From assembly GCF_026151205.1 (NCBI RefSeq), contig NC_087078.1, forward strand, positions 8,448,675-8,512,674: a stretch of DNA of 64,000 nucleotides, written 5' to 3'. The stretch is from Bolinopsis microptera. Lineage: Eukaryota > Ctenophora > Tentaculata > Lobata > Bolinopsidae. The notes under the pieces are model-generated. The model was not told where the DNA came from, did no database searches, and worked only from the letters and a program-made list of their open reading frames with translations. Shown here piece after piece: positions 21,716 to 31,786 of this stretch. The position numbers were made by a program, and so were the translations under genes. The first letter of the stretch is position 1. Each line of letters opens with the position of its first letter.

Positions 21716-22840
21716 TTGTTCGGTTTTTTCACGGTGGCATCTCTCCACTTCGCCACATGGAATGTTAGAGGCATTAGTCAGGAACACTCGCAGCATCTAG
21801 CTGCAAATGATTGCAACAGATACAACTTGGATGTTATAGGCCTCCAAGAAACTAAGGTGTCTAAACACTCAGACACTGTTATACCCGGCAACCACAGGCT
21901 TCTTTTGTTTAACCAGAAGTTGTCTTGGCATGGCGGACTCGGTTTTATTATCAACAGTAAATTTGTATCAAATGTTGTCTCGTACCATCAAATCAGTGAC
22001 AGAGTAGCATACATGGACCTTTCTCTACCATCAAAGTGTCATGGGAAACCATCACTGAAAGCCCGTATTATAAACTGCTACAGTCCAACTAATGTCAAAT
22101 CTATACAGAACCCACGCATTGCTGATGAGTTTTACTGTGAGCTCCAGGAAGCTATCAGAATTCCTGCCAGACATGAACTTTTCATCATGGGTGATTTTAA
22201 TGCTAGGCTAGGGAAACGGACTAAATCAGATTTTGAAAGTGGTCTTCAAACTAACATGGGAAGACATGGTATTGGTCGGCGTAACGAAAATGGCGAAAGG
22301 TTGCTAGCTTTCATGATCACTAATGGACTCTATGCAGCCAACACTGCATTTTCACATGCGAGCAGACACACCAACACTTTTACAGGATGGATTAAAGACC
22401 GTAGATCCAAAAAGTCTGTACCCTGGTTTTCTCAAATTGATTATGTTTTATGTAGATCTAGAAGTACCCCTCTGCTTGTTGACGCTAGGTCTTACGCTGG
22501 TGCAAAACTTCAATCTGATCACAAAATTGTAAAAGCAACTTTTGACCTCAGTAAACGTTACAAACTTTACAGTACTGCCAAACACAAAGTCAAGCAGTAT
22601 AACACCAACTCATTGGTTTGTAGCAAAGATGTTCAAAGTTCTTTTCAACAAAATGCTGCTCAGAAGATTGAAACTGATACATCTGCTCAGTCAGTTACTG
22701 AAAGTTTTAACAACCTTTTCGAGGCGGTTAAAATTGCTGCATCTGAAACAGTGGGTATGAAAAGAAACACAGCCAAACGTCACAGAACATCAGACCCACA
22801 AGTCGTCTCTATGTCAGAAAAGAGACACCAATTACTATAA
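21716..22840 (+). CDS. LINE B apurinic/apyrimidinic-type endonuclease
   Basis: About 374 codons, open from beyond the nominal start. Exonuclease-endonuclease-phosphatase landmarks appear in order: FATWNVRG (residues about 12-19), IGLQETK (about 42-48), GDFNARLG (about 160-167), FSQIDYVLC and SDHKIV (about 276-281). The enzyme nicks target DNA to prime reverse transcription. The frame ends at a TAA (22838-22840); the RT resumes 23 bases on in another frame, so the original ORF was probably continuous. Confidence 0.85.
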   Translation: MFGFFTVASLHFATWNVRGISQEHSQHLAANDCNRYNLDVIGLQETKVSKHSDTVIPGNHRLLLFNQKLSWHGGLGFIINSKFVSNVVSYHQISDRVAYMDLSLPSKCHGKPSLKARIINCYSPTNVKSIQNPRIADEFYCELQEAIRIPARHELFIMGDFNARLGKRTKSDFESGLQTNMGRHGIGRRNENGERLLAFMITNGLYAANTAFSHASRHTNTFTGWIKDRRSKKSVPWFSQIDYVLCRSRSTPLLVDARSYAGAKLQSDHKIVKATFDLSKRYKLYSTAKHKVKQYNTNSLVCSKDVQSSFQQNAAQKIETDTSAQSVTESFNNLFEAVKIAASETVGMKRNTAKRHRTSDPQVVSMSEKRHQLL

Positions 22841-22862
22841 CATTTAAACGACAACAAAATGC

Positions 22863-24730
22863 GTGACAGAACTATCCTGCGTAGTGCGTAAGGAAATCAA
22901 CAGACTCAAGAATGACATTGCAAAGCGCCTTATTACACTTGAAACCGGTCATGCCGACCTTCTAGCTGAGACGATCAACTCCACTGATGATACCAGAAGA
23001 ATGTTCGAAGCAACCAGAGCAATTTCAAGCACAAAGGACACTCCTCCTATTTCAGTATTCCTACCAGAAACAGAAGAACTTGCTCTCAATGACGAAGATA
23101 AGGCAGACATAGTCAAGAACTGGTTCATGGAACATTACACAGGCCCAGAACCCCCACTAGAACCTTTTGTTGGAGCTGCTAAGCCATTAGATACGCCTAT
23201 AACTGCACTTGAAGTTGAGACAGCAGCCAAGAAACTAAAGAACGGTAAAGCCGTTGGTCCTGACAACCTCCCTAACGAATTCCTTAAGTATGCACCTCCT
23301 TCTTTCTACATGAAGTTTGCATCACTTATCAATGAGTCCTTTGAAAAACAAGAGCACGTTCAATCATTCACTGAGGGATATCTCACCCCCCTACAGAAGC
23401 CTGGAAAACCAAAAGGACCAGTTAAGAGTCTACGTCCCTTGTGCCTTCTCAATGGAACTAGGAAAATCCTTTCCATGATAACACTCCAGCGTATTCAACA
23501 ACAGATAGCAGACTACACTGGGCCATGGCAGAATGCCTATAAATCAGGACACAGCTGCTCTAATATTGTCTGGACACAAAGGGTTCTTATTTCGGTTGTC
23601 AAGGAGAAACATTGGGAGTTTAGTAAAATGGGGATAGACATGTCATCAGCTTTCGACACAATACATCGGTCAACTATCCTCAGGCTACTCGAAGATGCAG
23701 GATGCTCAGAAGATGACATATCATAGTTAGATATCTGCTCGCTAACACCAAGCTCAGAATTAAGATCAAAAAGACGACATCGGGAGAGTTCGAAGTCACA
23801 ATAGGAGCCTTTCAAGGTGACTGTTTGTCTGGCTCGCTGTTTACCATGTACCTAGCTGGAGCACTCTACCACCTTAGAGTTGTTGTTATACATCTACGCC
23901 CAAATCCCCCCATATCTGAAAGCTCCCTTCCTTTAGAATGGGAATATGCTGATGATGTGGACTTTGCTGATGAAGATGAGGATTCGTTACACCAGCTCCT
24001 TCCAATTTGCAAGGAAATTCTCTCAGAATGGAATTTGTTTGTAAATGAATCTAAAACCGAGTTTGTAAAGTGTTATCTGGCTGGAAGTAGTGAGAAGGAC
24101 GAAAAAGGAGAACCTCTAAGAAATAGAGAACCTTGGAGGAAGTGTGTGTCCCTAGGCTCTAAGCTATGTAGTAAAGAAGACATACAGCATCGTATAATCC
24201 TTGGAAATGTTGCATTCGAAAAATACAAGAAAGTTTGGATGCAAGGATCTAAGATTAATCTGAAGACTAAGATTAAGATATACGAAGCATACGTTACATC
24301 TGTTATGCTCTATAACTGCAATAGCTGGGCTACCCCTCAGAACCTATTTGACAAACTTGATGCATGTCATAGAAGACACCTGCGTCAAATATTGAAGATG
24401 ACTTATCCCATTATTATCAGTAATAAAGCACTCTATGAACGCTGTGGTGTAACACCGTTGTCAGAACGAGTGACATATGCTCGCTGGAAAATGCTTGGAC
24501 ATGTCCTTCGCAGTGACTGCTCATCACCAGCTCAGAGAGCTCTTCAATTTGCTGTTAATGCGTTATTTACCATGAAAGGACGTGTTGGTCGACACCAAAG
24601 TAATCTTTTAAAGTTTATTATAAATGATTTGAATAAAAGAAACCTACCATTACGTGATATTAATGATCTTTATGATTTTAGGGCTACTGCCTCTAACAGA
24701 GTTTTGTGGAGAAAATTATTTACCTCATAA
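22863..24730 (+). pseudogene. LINE B reverse transcriptase, broken
   Basis: The first piece (22863-23726) carries KAVGPDNLPNE, RPLCLLNGTRK and motif A GIDMSSAFDTI. It stops at a TAG near 23724, where a frameshift occurs. The frame continues as VRYLLANTKL and VTIGAFQGDCLSGSLF (motif B), then EYADDVDFADE (motif C, about 23940) and a post-RT region with VMLYNCNSW and RWKMLGHVLRSD, ending at 24730. At least two lesions make it inactive. Confidence 0.85.
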
Positions 24731-24841
24731 TTAACCTTTATTTTTCAGAGAACTTTTATGTTTTTTTGGGCACTTATCAGTCTCTTAAGACGTTTCTTTA
24801 CTATTTCGAGATTGTTTTAAAAGTTAGATAATAAGACATGA

Positions 24842-25135
24842 GAGCCAATTTGAGCTCCCTGGTTCCCTAATCTGCTCCAAAACCCTTGCAGTCTTCTCAT
24901 CAACCTTCTTAAGTATCTCCTCTTGTTGTTCTTTATATTCAGAAACGCGCTGTTTTAACATATCTTGAAGTTCATCTGTCAATTCCGTGTATGTTCTAGC
25001 AAGAGATTTGCCTTTCATGGAATTTACTAGGCCCCGGGTTACCAAAAGCGATGCAGCATGTTGAAAGAATCTACAAACGTAACAAAGTATGAACATTATT
25101 ATAATGAAATATGAATTACAAAAGTTTACCATGAT
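24842..25135 (-). pseudogene. Retroelement ORF relic, segment 1, 5' part (coiled-coil region)
   Basis: On the minus strand a frame reads AASLLVTRGLVNS, then a charged coiled-coil stretch (TELTDELQDMLKQRVSEYKE and on) ending EPGSSNWLS directly at the LINE B junction. Without the LINE the frame would run straight on into CLPLRKHGF. In the wider family I know, a helical region precedes SSWL..LP and a cysteine-rich motif. This copy is split, and its nuclease-like region is deleted. Confidence 0.7.
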
Positions 25136-25916
25136 TGCTTCTTCGTCAAATTCAAACTAAGTGTACAATTTTTTATAATACTAGCAAAGAGTGATTTTAT
25201 AACCAAATTCAGACAATTCTCTCACCCATCGCCTGAAATTTCAGGGTTTTTAACCCCTTTGAACCGGGTGCTTCTGGATTTATGCGGAAACCCATATTGG
25301 AAGAAAATACCCGATCTACAACTGCAAAGCACATTTTGATAACTTGAGCACAAAAACTAAAAAGCACAAAAAGCACAAAAAAAAGACCAAAGTAGTTGCC
25401 CAATTTAGTATTTTTCCTCACGCGTGTATCCAAAATTACTGATTTTTGTCAATATCTTAACAAATAAGCATTAAAGGGCTTATATTGCTTTATAAGTCGT
25501 CTATGAATGTGACGTTTTCGATCATTTTAAGCTAAAATTCAAGTTTGTATGACCTTCATAGTTCAAGTTTCCATAATTCAATGCCATTTTAGGTTCGCAG
25601 AGCCAAAAAAACAGTTTTTTGTCAATATCTATAAAACGAAATAGTGGAAGCCTTATGTTGCTTCATAATTTGTATAAAATATGGCTTTTCCGGTTGTTTT
25701 AAAATAAAATTTAAGTCTCTATGACCTTCAGGAGCTGAAATACAAAAATCCCATATACGCGACTAAGGGTAATTTAGAAAATGTGCCCTGTTACCTGAAG
25801 GGCTGTCTATAGCGATACAAATTGGGTACCTAAACGATTTTGGGTCAGAACGACCTAAAGAAGGAGCCAGTGGCGTCAAAATCGTGTACATCGAAGTGCA
25901 CACTCAACTCCGCTCC
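25136..25916. other. Segment 1 tail, no gene
   Basis: AT-rich DNA shared with the tails of segments 2 and 3, carrying repeated phrases such as tttttgtcaatatct and atgaccttca. It ends in acatcgaagtgcacactcaa, which is also found at 32845, 41769, 51938 (inverse) and 54965. It looks like one arm of a foldback-related interspersed family. Confidence 0.5.
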
Positions 25917-26190
25917 GTATGTATAGACTATGGATATTATACTACAGTGGATAGTTCACACGCAACTCATTGTCCCCATTGAAAGAAGTGCGAATAAGTG
26001 TCGTTAGTCAGAGAGCTAGAGAGAGGGTGGCTATTACCTGAATAATAAGGGTTCAACTTTGTTTGCTTGTTAGTTTTTTTGATAAATTGTTTTATATTGC
26101 CATTTTTTTTTGCTAAATTCCTAGATCAGTGACAACAATTCCGTAACTACATGTATATATTCATAACCCATTTTATTCCACAACAGAAAA

Positions 26191-27630
26191 ATGGAATCGG
26201 AATTAAATAACGAAAAAAGTCCGCTGACAGCCACAATTGAGCCGCCTTCAAGCTCGTCTAGGAAGTCACATACCATAGGCGAAGCTATAGAACGATTGGG
26301 ATGTGGATTCGGTTCGGTTTTGTACGGTTTAGGGCCATATTGTTTCTTGTTTATGTCCGGAGCCGAAGTTGCTGTAATGTCAGTAGTAAGCTTGATTTTG
26401 AAATGTGAGTGGGACCTGTCAACTTTCTGGACTTCAACACTTCAAATCATCGGTATGATTACTTCTACAATTTTCTCCCTCTTACTATCTCATCTTGGAG
26501 ATAGGTATGGAAGGAGGATAGTATTAATTATCACAACCATCGCATTACTTTCATCAGGAATATTGTCAGGACTCGCTAGAAATCTTTTGCAGTTACTTAT
26601 CTGCAGGGCCATTGTTGGGGCTAGTGGAGGCATAGGAGGTGGTCCTGCGGCTGCCTATTCAGCAGAAATACCAACGATAAAATACAGGTCACTCAGCATG
26701 TCATCTGTAGGAATCGGCATGGGTGTTGGAACAGCACTTAGCAGTGGATTGGCTTATCTTACGCTTGGACCATATGGATGGCGAGGCTACTTGATCATCA
26801 CTGCGCTTCTATGTTCACCAATCTTAGTTCTTCTCTTTATAATCAGAGAATCTCCAAGACATGACGTCCGGATGGGTAAATTGGAAAATGCCCAAGAAAC
26901 TTTGAAAACACTAGCCTACTTGAACTGCACTAAAGAACTGGAGGAGGTTGAAATTACCCTGGACAATAAATCTGGGGAACTGAAAATTACATCCTTTTAT
27001 CAAAGCTATCAAATTTTGATGACTACAGGCTATCTATCAGATTTTTGGAAGCTTGTGATCATAACATTGACGGGAGAGTTTGTTTACATGGGTATGCTTT
27101 ATGCAGCTCCTCTCTTCGTGGACGAAGGTCCTTGTCATTCGGTGAAAATCACACAGAAACAGTCTTGTTCATTTGACAATTCTGTTTTATTTGATCTTGG
27201 GGTCATCGGACTAGCTGAACCAGTCAGTTTAGTCATTGGACTTCTTCTCCTTGATAAGATAGGGAGAAGGAACTTGTTTTTTATCTCCAGCCTTATTCCA
27301 GTGTTTGTTTTCATCCCACTATACTTCTGCATACCTTCCGCTTTGAAGTTGACGGTCCTCCTTATGAACAGAGGTACACTGGCTGTAATGGGCTGGTTAA
27401 ATTTCGTCATTGCTTCCGAATATTTTCCAACATCCGTCAGATCTTTTACATCTTCGATAATCGGCAGTTGTGGCAGCTTAACCAGTGTAATTGCTTCTTT
27501 TGCTGTCCAATATGCATATCGCCAAAGTTCGGGTTTAGTTGTAATTATAATGCAAATCGCACTATTGGTTACAACCGGTGTGATATACAGTATAAAAAGG
27601 GAAATGACAGGTGAACAACTTGAACAATAG
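26191..27630 (+). CDS. SV2/SVOP-like MFS transporter, copy 2
   Basis: 479 aa, single exon, near-identical to copy 1. It has ELNNEK near the start (one extra residue), GASGGIGGG in helix 4, and methionine in place of tryptophan in the helix 5 stretch GIGMGVG. All signature motifs (GDRYGRR, ESPRH, DKIGRR, ASEYFPTSVRSF) are intact, so it is expected to fold as a membrane carrier. The upstream leader donor reads AT instead of GT at 25994, so if the leader intron is real this copy must be transcribed or spliced differently. Confidence 0.85.
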   Translation: MESELNNEKSPLTATIEPPSSSSRKSHTIGEAIERLGCGFGSVLYGLGPYCFLFMSGAEVAVMSVVSLILKCEWDLSTFWTSTLQIIGMITSTIFSLLLSHLGDRYGRRIVLIITTIALLSSGILSGLARNLLQLLICRAIVGASGGIGGGPAAAYSAEIPTIKYRSLSMSSVGIGMGVGTALSSGLAYLTLGPYGWRGYLIITALLCSPILVLLFIIRESPRHDVRMGKLENAQETLKTLAYLNCTKELEEVEITLDNKSGELKITSFYQSYQILMTTGYLSDFWKLVIITLTGEFVYMGMLYAAPLFVDEGPCHSVKITQKQSCSFDNSVLFDLGVIGLAEPVSLVIGLLLLDKIGRRNLFFISSLIPVFVFIPLYFCIPSALKLTVLLMNRGTLAVMGWLNFVIASEYFPTSVRSFTSSIIGSCGSLTSVIASFAVQYAYRQSSGLVVIIMQIALLVTTGVIYSIKREMTGEQLEQ

Positions 27631-27926
27631 AAATTTAGCTGATTTCTGCCGCGGAGATTGATGCTGATAGAGACATGTATTGATTGTAGATTTATTTGCT
27701 TCCTTTTCCCTGTAATATGTCTGTTTTTAGAATGTTTGAGACATTTAAAGAATTTTGTCGCCAATGTTGTGAATGTGTAATAGTAAAATTTCTTTTTAAT
27801 TGTTAATAATAATATAATTGATGTTTTGGGAGAAAATGAGTCTTCACTCAGTTTTTCAAACAAATAGTTGTCGAAATTTCGGCCCACGCCTTTGTCATGA
27901 ACGAGACGTTACAATTATGTTACATA

Positions 27927-29082
27927 GGGTAAGGCACGTAATTTTGTCAGGGTACCTAATTTTGTCATTTTGCTCTGAAAAACTGCCTCGGCTCGGAATT
28001 TCAGCTTGAAAGAAAAGGTTTGTGTATAAAAAGAAAGCTTAGACTTTGCTGAAACTGCTCCTACAAAGTTTAAGTTTCTAGCTCTTTTGCATCTGTGTCA
28101 AAAATGAAGGCGAAACTGTTAACCCGAAAAATAAATAAGATCCTTAAGGTTTTCTTAAGGAATTTTCAAAATTTTGATTTATTGCTATTTCAAAAGTAAT
28201 TGAGCTAGCTTCATGCCATTGCATATTTCAAATATCTTCTACAGCAGAAGTATACGTACAAATTTTCAAGTCTCTAGCGCAATTATTGTTCAAGTTACAG
28301 AGGGTGACAAAATTAGGTTCGATTTTGCCAAAAGTACCTAATTTTGTCAAAAAAATCGACCTTTCTCAAATTTCTTGTAAATCACAGATTGTGTTGAAAA
28401 TGGCCTTATACAACTATTCTGAAGTTTTTTTGCCCATAGGATATGTATAAGGCACTTATAATAGCATAACACTTATAATAACACATATTTTCGCCGAGAA
28501 ATATACTGTAATTCTGGGTTTTAAAGAGCTATTGGTAAATATAGTTTCGTGAATCAGTAACCAATATTGATTCATGCTTCATAGAAAGTTTATACTTCTA
28601 ACTTTTTCTAAAATGTATCCGTTTCCAAACACAGGAATATATTTTTAGCATATGTACTATTTTCTAAGATTAGATACCCAAAAAGTGTCATCTTTTCATC
28701 AAGCTACAAAACTATGAAAACATCATATCTTTGGGATTTTTGAGGTCAATGTTGGTAAAAAAAGCGCTCGAATGATGCATCCAGGTAGTCTAAAATACCG
28801 AGAAACGGTTACTTTTTGCACAATCTTCAAGTGACAAAATTAGGTTCGGGGTGACAAAATTAAGTAAAGTCACCTAATTTTGTCATTTTTTCAAAATAAT
28901 TTTTTTGAACATCTTCAACCCCAGCAATTTCGATCATTTTTGTGTTAGAACTTGCCTAGACTGTCTACTATAACATGGTGGAGGTTTCATCTAAATCGGA
29001 ATTTCAGACGAGGTTAAAACCCATGGTTTATATCAGGAAGTCGGAAAATTGCCAAAAAATGACAAAATTATGTGCTTTACCC
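27927..29082. mobile_element. Mariner-like MITE in segment 2, TA target duplication
   Basis: 1156 bp, with ends GGGTAAGGCACGTAATTTTG and its near-inverse (…GTGCTTTACCC), flanked by TA on both sides. Segment 1 has the empty site (gttgcatagctgc) with one TA. No transposase frame is present. The terminal phrase taattttgtca/tgacaaaatta recurs internally in both orientations (near 27955, 28305, 28335, 28832, 28852, 28875), which suggests clustered binding sites for the mobilising enzyme. Confidence 0.85.
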
Positions 29083-29300
29083 TAGCTGCAATTTACAATG
29101 TTAAAATAATATTTTATATAATTATTAATATCGTGAAATACCTACAATATTTTACAAAAATCTATACAATTACAAAAATTAACAAACAATAACGTGAAAT
29201 AACTCCAAATTTATATCAAAAATCTTTACAATTCAAACATAACTAGCAATTTCATGAAATAAAAATCGCAAATTATAAAAGAAACAAATGGTAAAGCTAA

Positions 29301-29368
29301 AGATATTTTTTTGGAAAACGAAATTAGATATATATATATATCTAATTTCGTTTTCCAAAAAAATATCT
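29301..29368. repeat. Perfect 68-bp palindrome created in segment 2
   Basis: The 34-bp arm agatatttttttggaaaacg... is followed at once by its exact inverse, centred at 29334/29335. Segment 1 (20531-20565) has only one arm and then continues, so the second arm is a local inverted duplication, as made by template switching during replication. Confidence 0.85.
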
Positions 29369-29714
29369 ATATATAGAATAGTATTACAGGTTATATGTTA
29401 TGAATATCATCATTGCCAAAATAAAAACCAGTCCATGGGACTGAAACAATTAGTTGACTTTCGATTCGAAAGAATTAAATTCTAAATCATCCATGTTAGA
29501 TAATTCATCGGTTTTATTTGAGGTATTTCTAGATCCTCTAATGCACAATAAAATTAATTTCCTAATTAAAAAAACATAATTTACACCGATAATAATTTAT
29601 GATATCGTTGCATTTCTGTTTCTTTTTATAGGATGATGATTAATCAGTAATCACTTTACACTCGACTGTCACGTGACTTTTTCAACCCGTTCTCTAGTTG
29701 GCCCTGAACGACTA

Positions 29715-29805
29715 TTTGAAACCCTAACCCTCTATTAATCTGATCCCAACCCTAACCCAATCCTTAACAAAAGCATATGCTGAAACCCTAACCCTAACGA
29801 GAAAT
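29715..29805. repeat. Interstitial telomere-type repeats (CCCTAA), segment 2
   Basis: The same clusters as at 20915-20995, with a slightly shorter central cluster (cccaaccctaacccaatcc). Confidence 0.75.
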
Positions 29806-29893
29806 TAGACTAACCCCTTATACGGTCATATCAAGTGATCGAGACAGTTTTTCGTCAATATCTCATCAGGGGAGCATTTAAACCCTATGTCAT

Positions 29894-29928
<35 letters not shown>
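29894..29928. repeat. Poly-G tract of 35, segment 2
   Basis: An uninterrupted run of 35 G at the position of the 28-G tract in segment 1, so the homopolymer changed length between copies. Confidence 0.8.
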
Positions 29929-29929
<1 letters not shown>

Positions 29930-29934
29930 GATTC

Positions 29935-30848
29935 GGAACCAGCGTTCGAAAATACATCGATTGAAGTTGGTTTCAACTGTTGGGCGCCCTTTTAGAACAA
30001 TCTCGAAGATCGACTGTCGAGTGATTCAGCACGCTCGCTTTTTATGCGCAAGTTTGTTGCATATCAGTTTATCAAATGTCTTGGCTTGAGGTCGCATGCC
30101 ACCCGTCACTGAGTAAACTAATGGAGCAAATGATCCGTGCTCTACATTAAGAATTCTCTCGTTGTAACACCGTGATTTCTGTCTCTCCACATTCTCCATG
30201 GTCTTCTTTGTTGAATGTTGAAGGTAGGAATTAGAATTAGGATTAATTACCTTCACATCGAAAAAAACCAATTGGCCTGGTCACCCGTAAGTGTTGAGGA
30301 CCTCGTGAACTGCTCTCCTTCTAGTTCTTGAAGCTGAGGTTCAACTTCCACGTCCGAGCAAACAGTCTTTAACAAGTCAGCTAAAACATTCCTAATTTCG
30401 TTGTGTCTGATAATGATGTAGCCACCAAGGACCAAGGTGGCAATTTAGAGAATGGTTCAAATAAAACGTTTTTCCGCATGGACATTGTGATGGTAAACCA
30501 TCCAGATCTAAGTTGTATCGCAATCTGATAGAATCCCTAAATTCAGATTTATTTAGAACGAAACCATGTTTTATTAGTGGTAGACATGATATGAGAGCCA
30601 ATTTGAGCTCCCTGGTTCCCTAATCTGCTCCAAAACCCTTGCGGTCTTTTTATCAACCTTCTTAAGTATCTCCTCTTGTTGTTCTTTATATTCAGAAACG
30701 CGCTGTTTTAACATATCTTGAAGTTCATCTGTCAATTCCGTGTATGTTGTAGCAAGAGATTTGCCTTTCATGGAATTTATTAGTCCCCGGGTTACCAAAA
30801 GCGATGCAGCATGTTGAAAGAATCTACAAACGTAACAAAGTATGAACA
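29935..30848 (-). pseudogene. Retroelement C-terminal ORF relic, segment 2
   Basis: Three minus-strand frames give, in order, the coiled-coil region ending EPGSSNWLS; LPLIKHGFVLNKSEF and SQCPCGKTFYLNHSLNC; GGYIIIRHNEIRN and STLTGDQA; then FFDVKVINPNSNSYL and NVEHGSFAPLVYSVTGG. It parallels the intact protein at 30970-31725. The stretch corresponding to the first nuclease aspartate is deleted here, as in segment 1, so the lesion is older than the duplication. At 30591-30595 there are five extra bases (catgaTATGAgagcc) exactly where LINE B sits in segment 1. Confidence 0.75.
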
Positions 30849-30865
30849 TTATTATAATGAAATAT

Positions 30866-31786
30866 TTTTTTTTGGAAAACAAATAGAATAATATATAACA
30901 ATATAATTTACAACAATGTATATCGACCAGATTTGAAACAACAATTAATTGAGTCCATGGGACTCATAATTAGCTAAGCTTTGATACAAAGCATGCGAAC
31001 TCAAAGTCGCTTTCACAACTTTTATCAACTGAATTGACAAAAGATCTGGTTCCTCTTATACACAGGAGAACCAGCTTCCTGATAATAAATGATAATTTAC
31101 ATCTTAAAAAATTTACAACATCTGAATAATTTTGTTGCGTCTTATAAGCTATTTTCTCACACAATAACTTTAAAAATGTTCTCGCTTCTGGCCCGCTGCC
31201 ACCCGTGACAGAGTACACCAGTGGACAGAAACTCCCATGTTCGACATTCAATATTCTCTCGTTGTATAACCTCCGCTTCTGAGTCTCAGCTCTCTCGTAT
31301 ATTTTTTCTGTTGATGATGAGAGATAAGACTCAGAATTGGGATTGAGAAACTTTATGTCGAAATAAGAGTTCTCTCCCGGACGATAGAATCCCCTGGCAC
31401 GGACGTCAGGGTGGGCATTGTCTCCTGTTAGTGTGGTACTTGTTGAGAAAGTCTCCCCGTCTAAAGTCTGTAGGTGGGGCTCACATTCTATGTCTTTGCA
31501 AACAGTTGATAGTTGTTTGGCTATGAGATCCCTAACTGAGTTGTGGCGGATGATGATGTAGCCTCCTCTTGGACAGTTTAGAGCATGGTTGATGTCCATT
31601 TTGGCCCCACAAACACAGGATTGAGGTACTCGTGGAAGGTCTTTGTTATATCGAAGAAGTAGACTATCCCTGAATTCCCCTTTGCTCAATGTGAACCCAT
31701 AAGACTTAAGAGGTAGGACAGTCAACCAACTTGAGCTTCCTTTTTCTCTTGCCTGATTAATTGCACGTGTAGATCTATCATTGCTT
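30866..31786 (-). mobile_element. 5'-truncated LINE C inserted in segment 2
   Basis: 921 bp flanked by a 17-base duplication TTATTATAATGAAATAT (30849-30865 and 31787-31803). Segment 1 has the single-copy site (25093 region). The + strand left end is a T run, which is a poly(A) tail on the minus strand, and the coding frame enters truncated at the other end. These are hallmarks of target-primed retrotransposition. It encodes the C-terminal ORF at 30970-31725. Confidence 0.85.
30970..31725 (-). CDS. LINE C C-terminal protein with cysteine-rich motif and PD-(D/E)XK-like nuclease motif
   Basis: 251 residues, open, 5'-truncated. Landmarks: GFTLSKGEFRDSLLLRYN; a CxC...H...C motif in SCVCGAKMDINHALNCPRGG; RHNSVRDLIAKQL; HPDVRARGFY followed 13 residues later by YFDIKFLNPN; then NVEHGSFCPLVYSVTGG. 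PD...DIK is the pattern of a PD-(D/E)XK nuclease, as used by restriction-like-endonuclease LINEs (R2/NeSL type) after their RT, although the exact family is not certain. This copy keeps the residues that the relics in segments 1 and 2 have lost. Confidence 0.7.
   Translation of the reverse strand: MTVLPLKSYGFTLSKGEFRDSLLLRYNKDLPRVPQSCVCGAKMDINHALNCPRGGYIIIRHNSVRDLIAKQLSTVCKDIECEPHLQTLDGETFSTSTTLTGDNAHPDVRARGFYRPGENSYFDIKFLNPNSESYLSSSTEKIYERAETQKRRLYNERILNVEHGSFCPLVYSVTGGSGPEARTFLKLLCEKIAYKTQQNYSDVVNFLRCKLSFIIRKLVLLCIRGTRSFVNSVDKSCESDFEFACFVSKLS

Larger units (their letters stand above)
21616..24834 (+). mobile_element. LINE B (APE endonuclease + RT), inserted in segment 1
   Basis: A 3.2-kb non-LTR element flanked by a 7-base duplication GACATGA (21609-21615 and 24835-24841), possibly extended by a G. 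Its 3' end is a short aatcaataa-like tail (gttagataataa). It encodes an APE-type endonuclease and an RT, now broken by a stop and a frameshift. It splits the minus-strand retroelement ORF exactly between the codons for NWLS and CLPL. Segment 2 lacks it, so it inserted after the duplication or was lost there. Confidence 0.85.
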
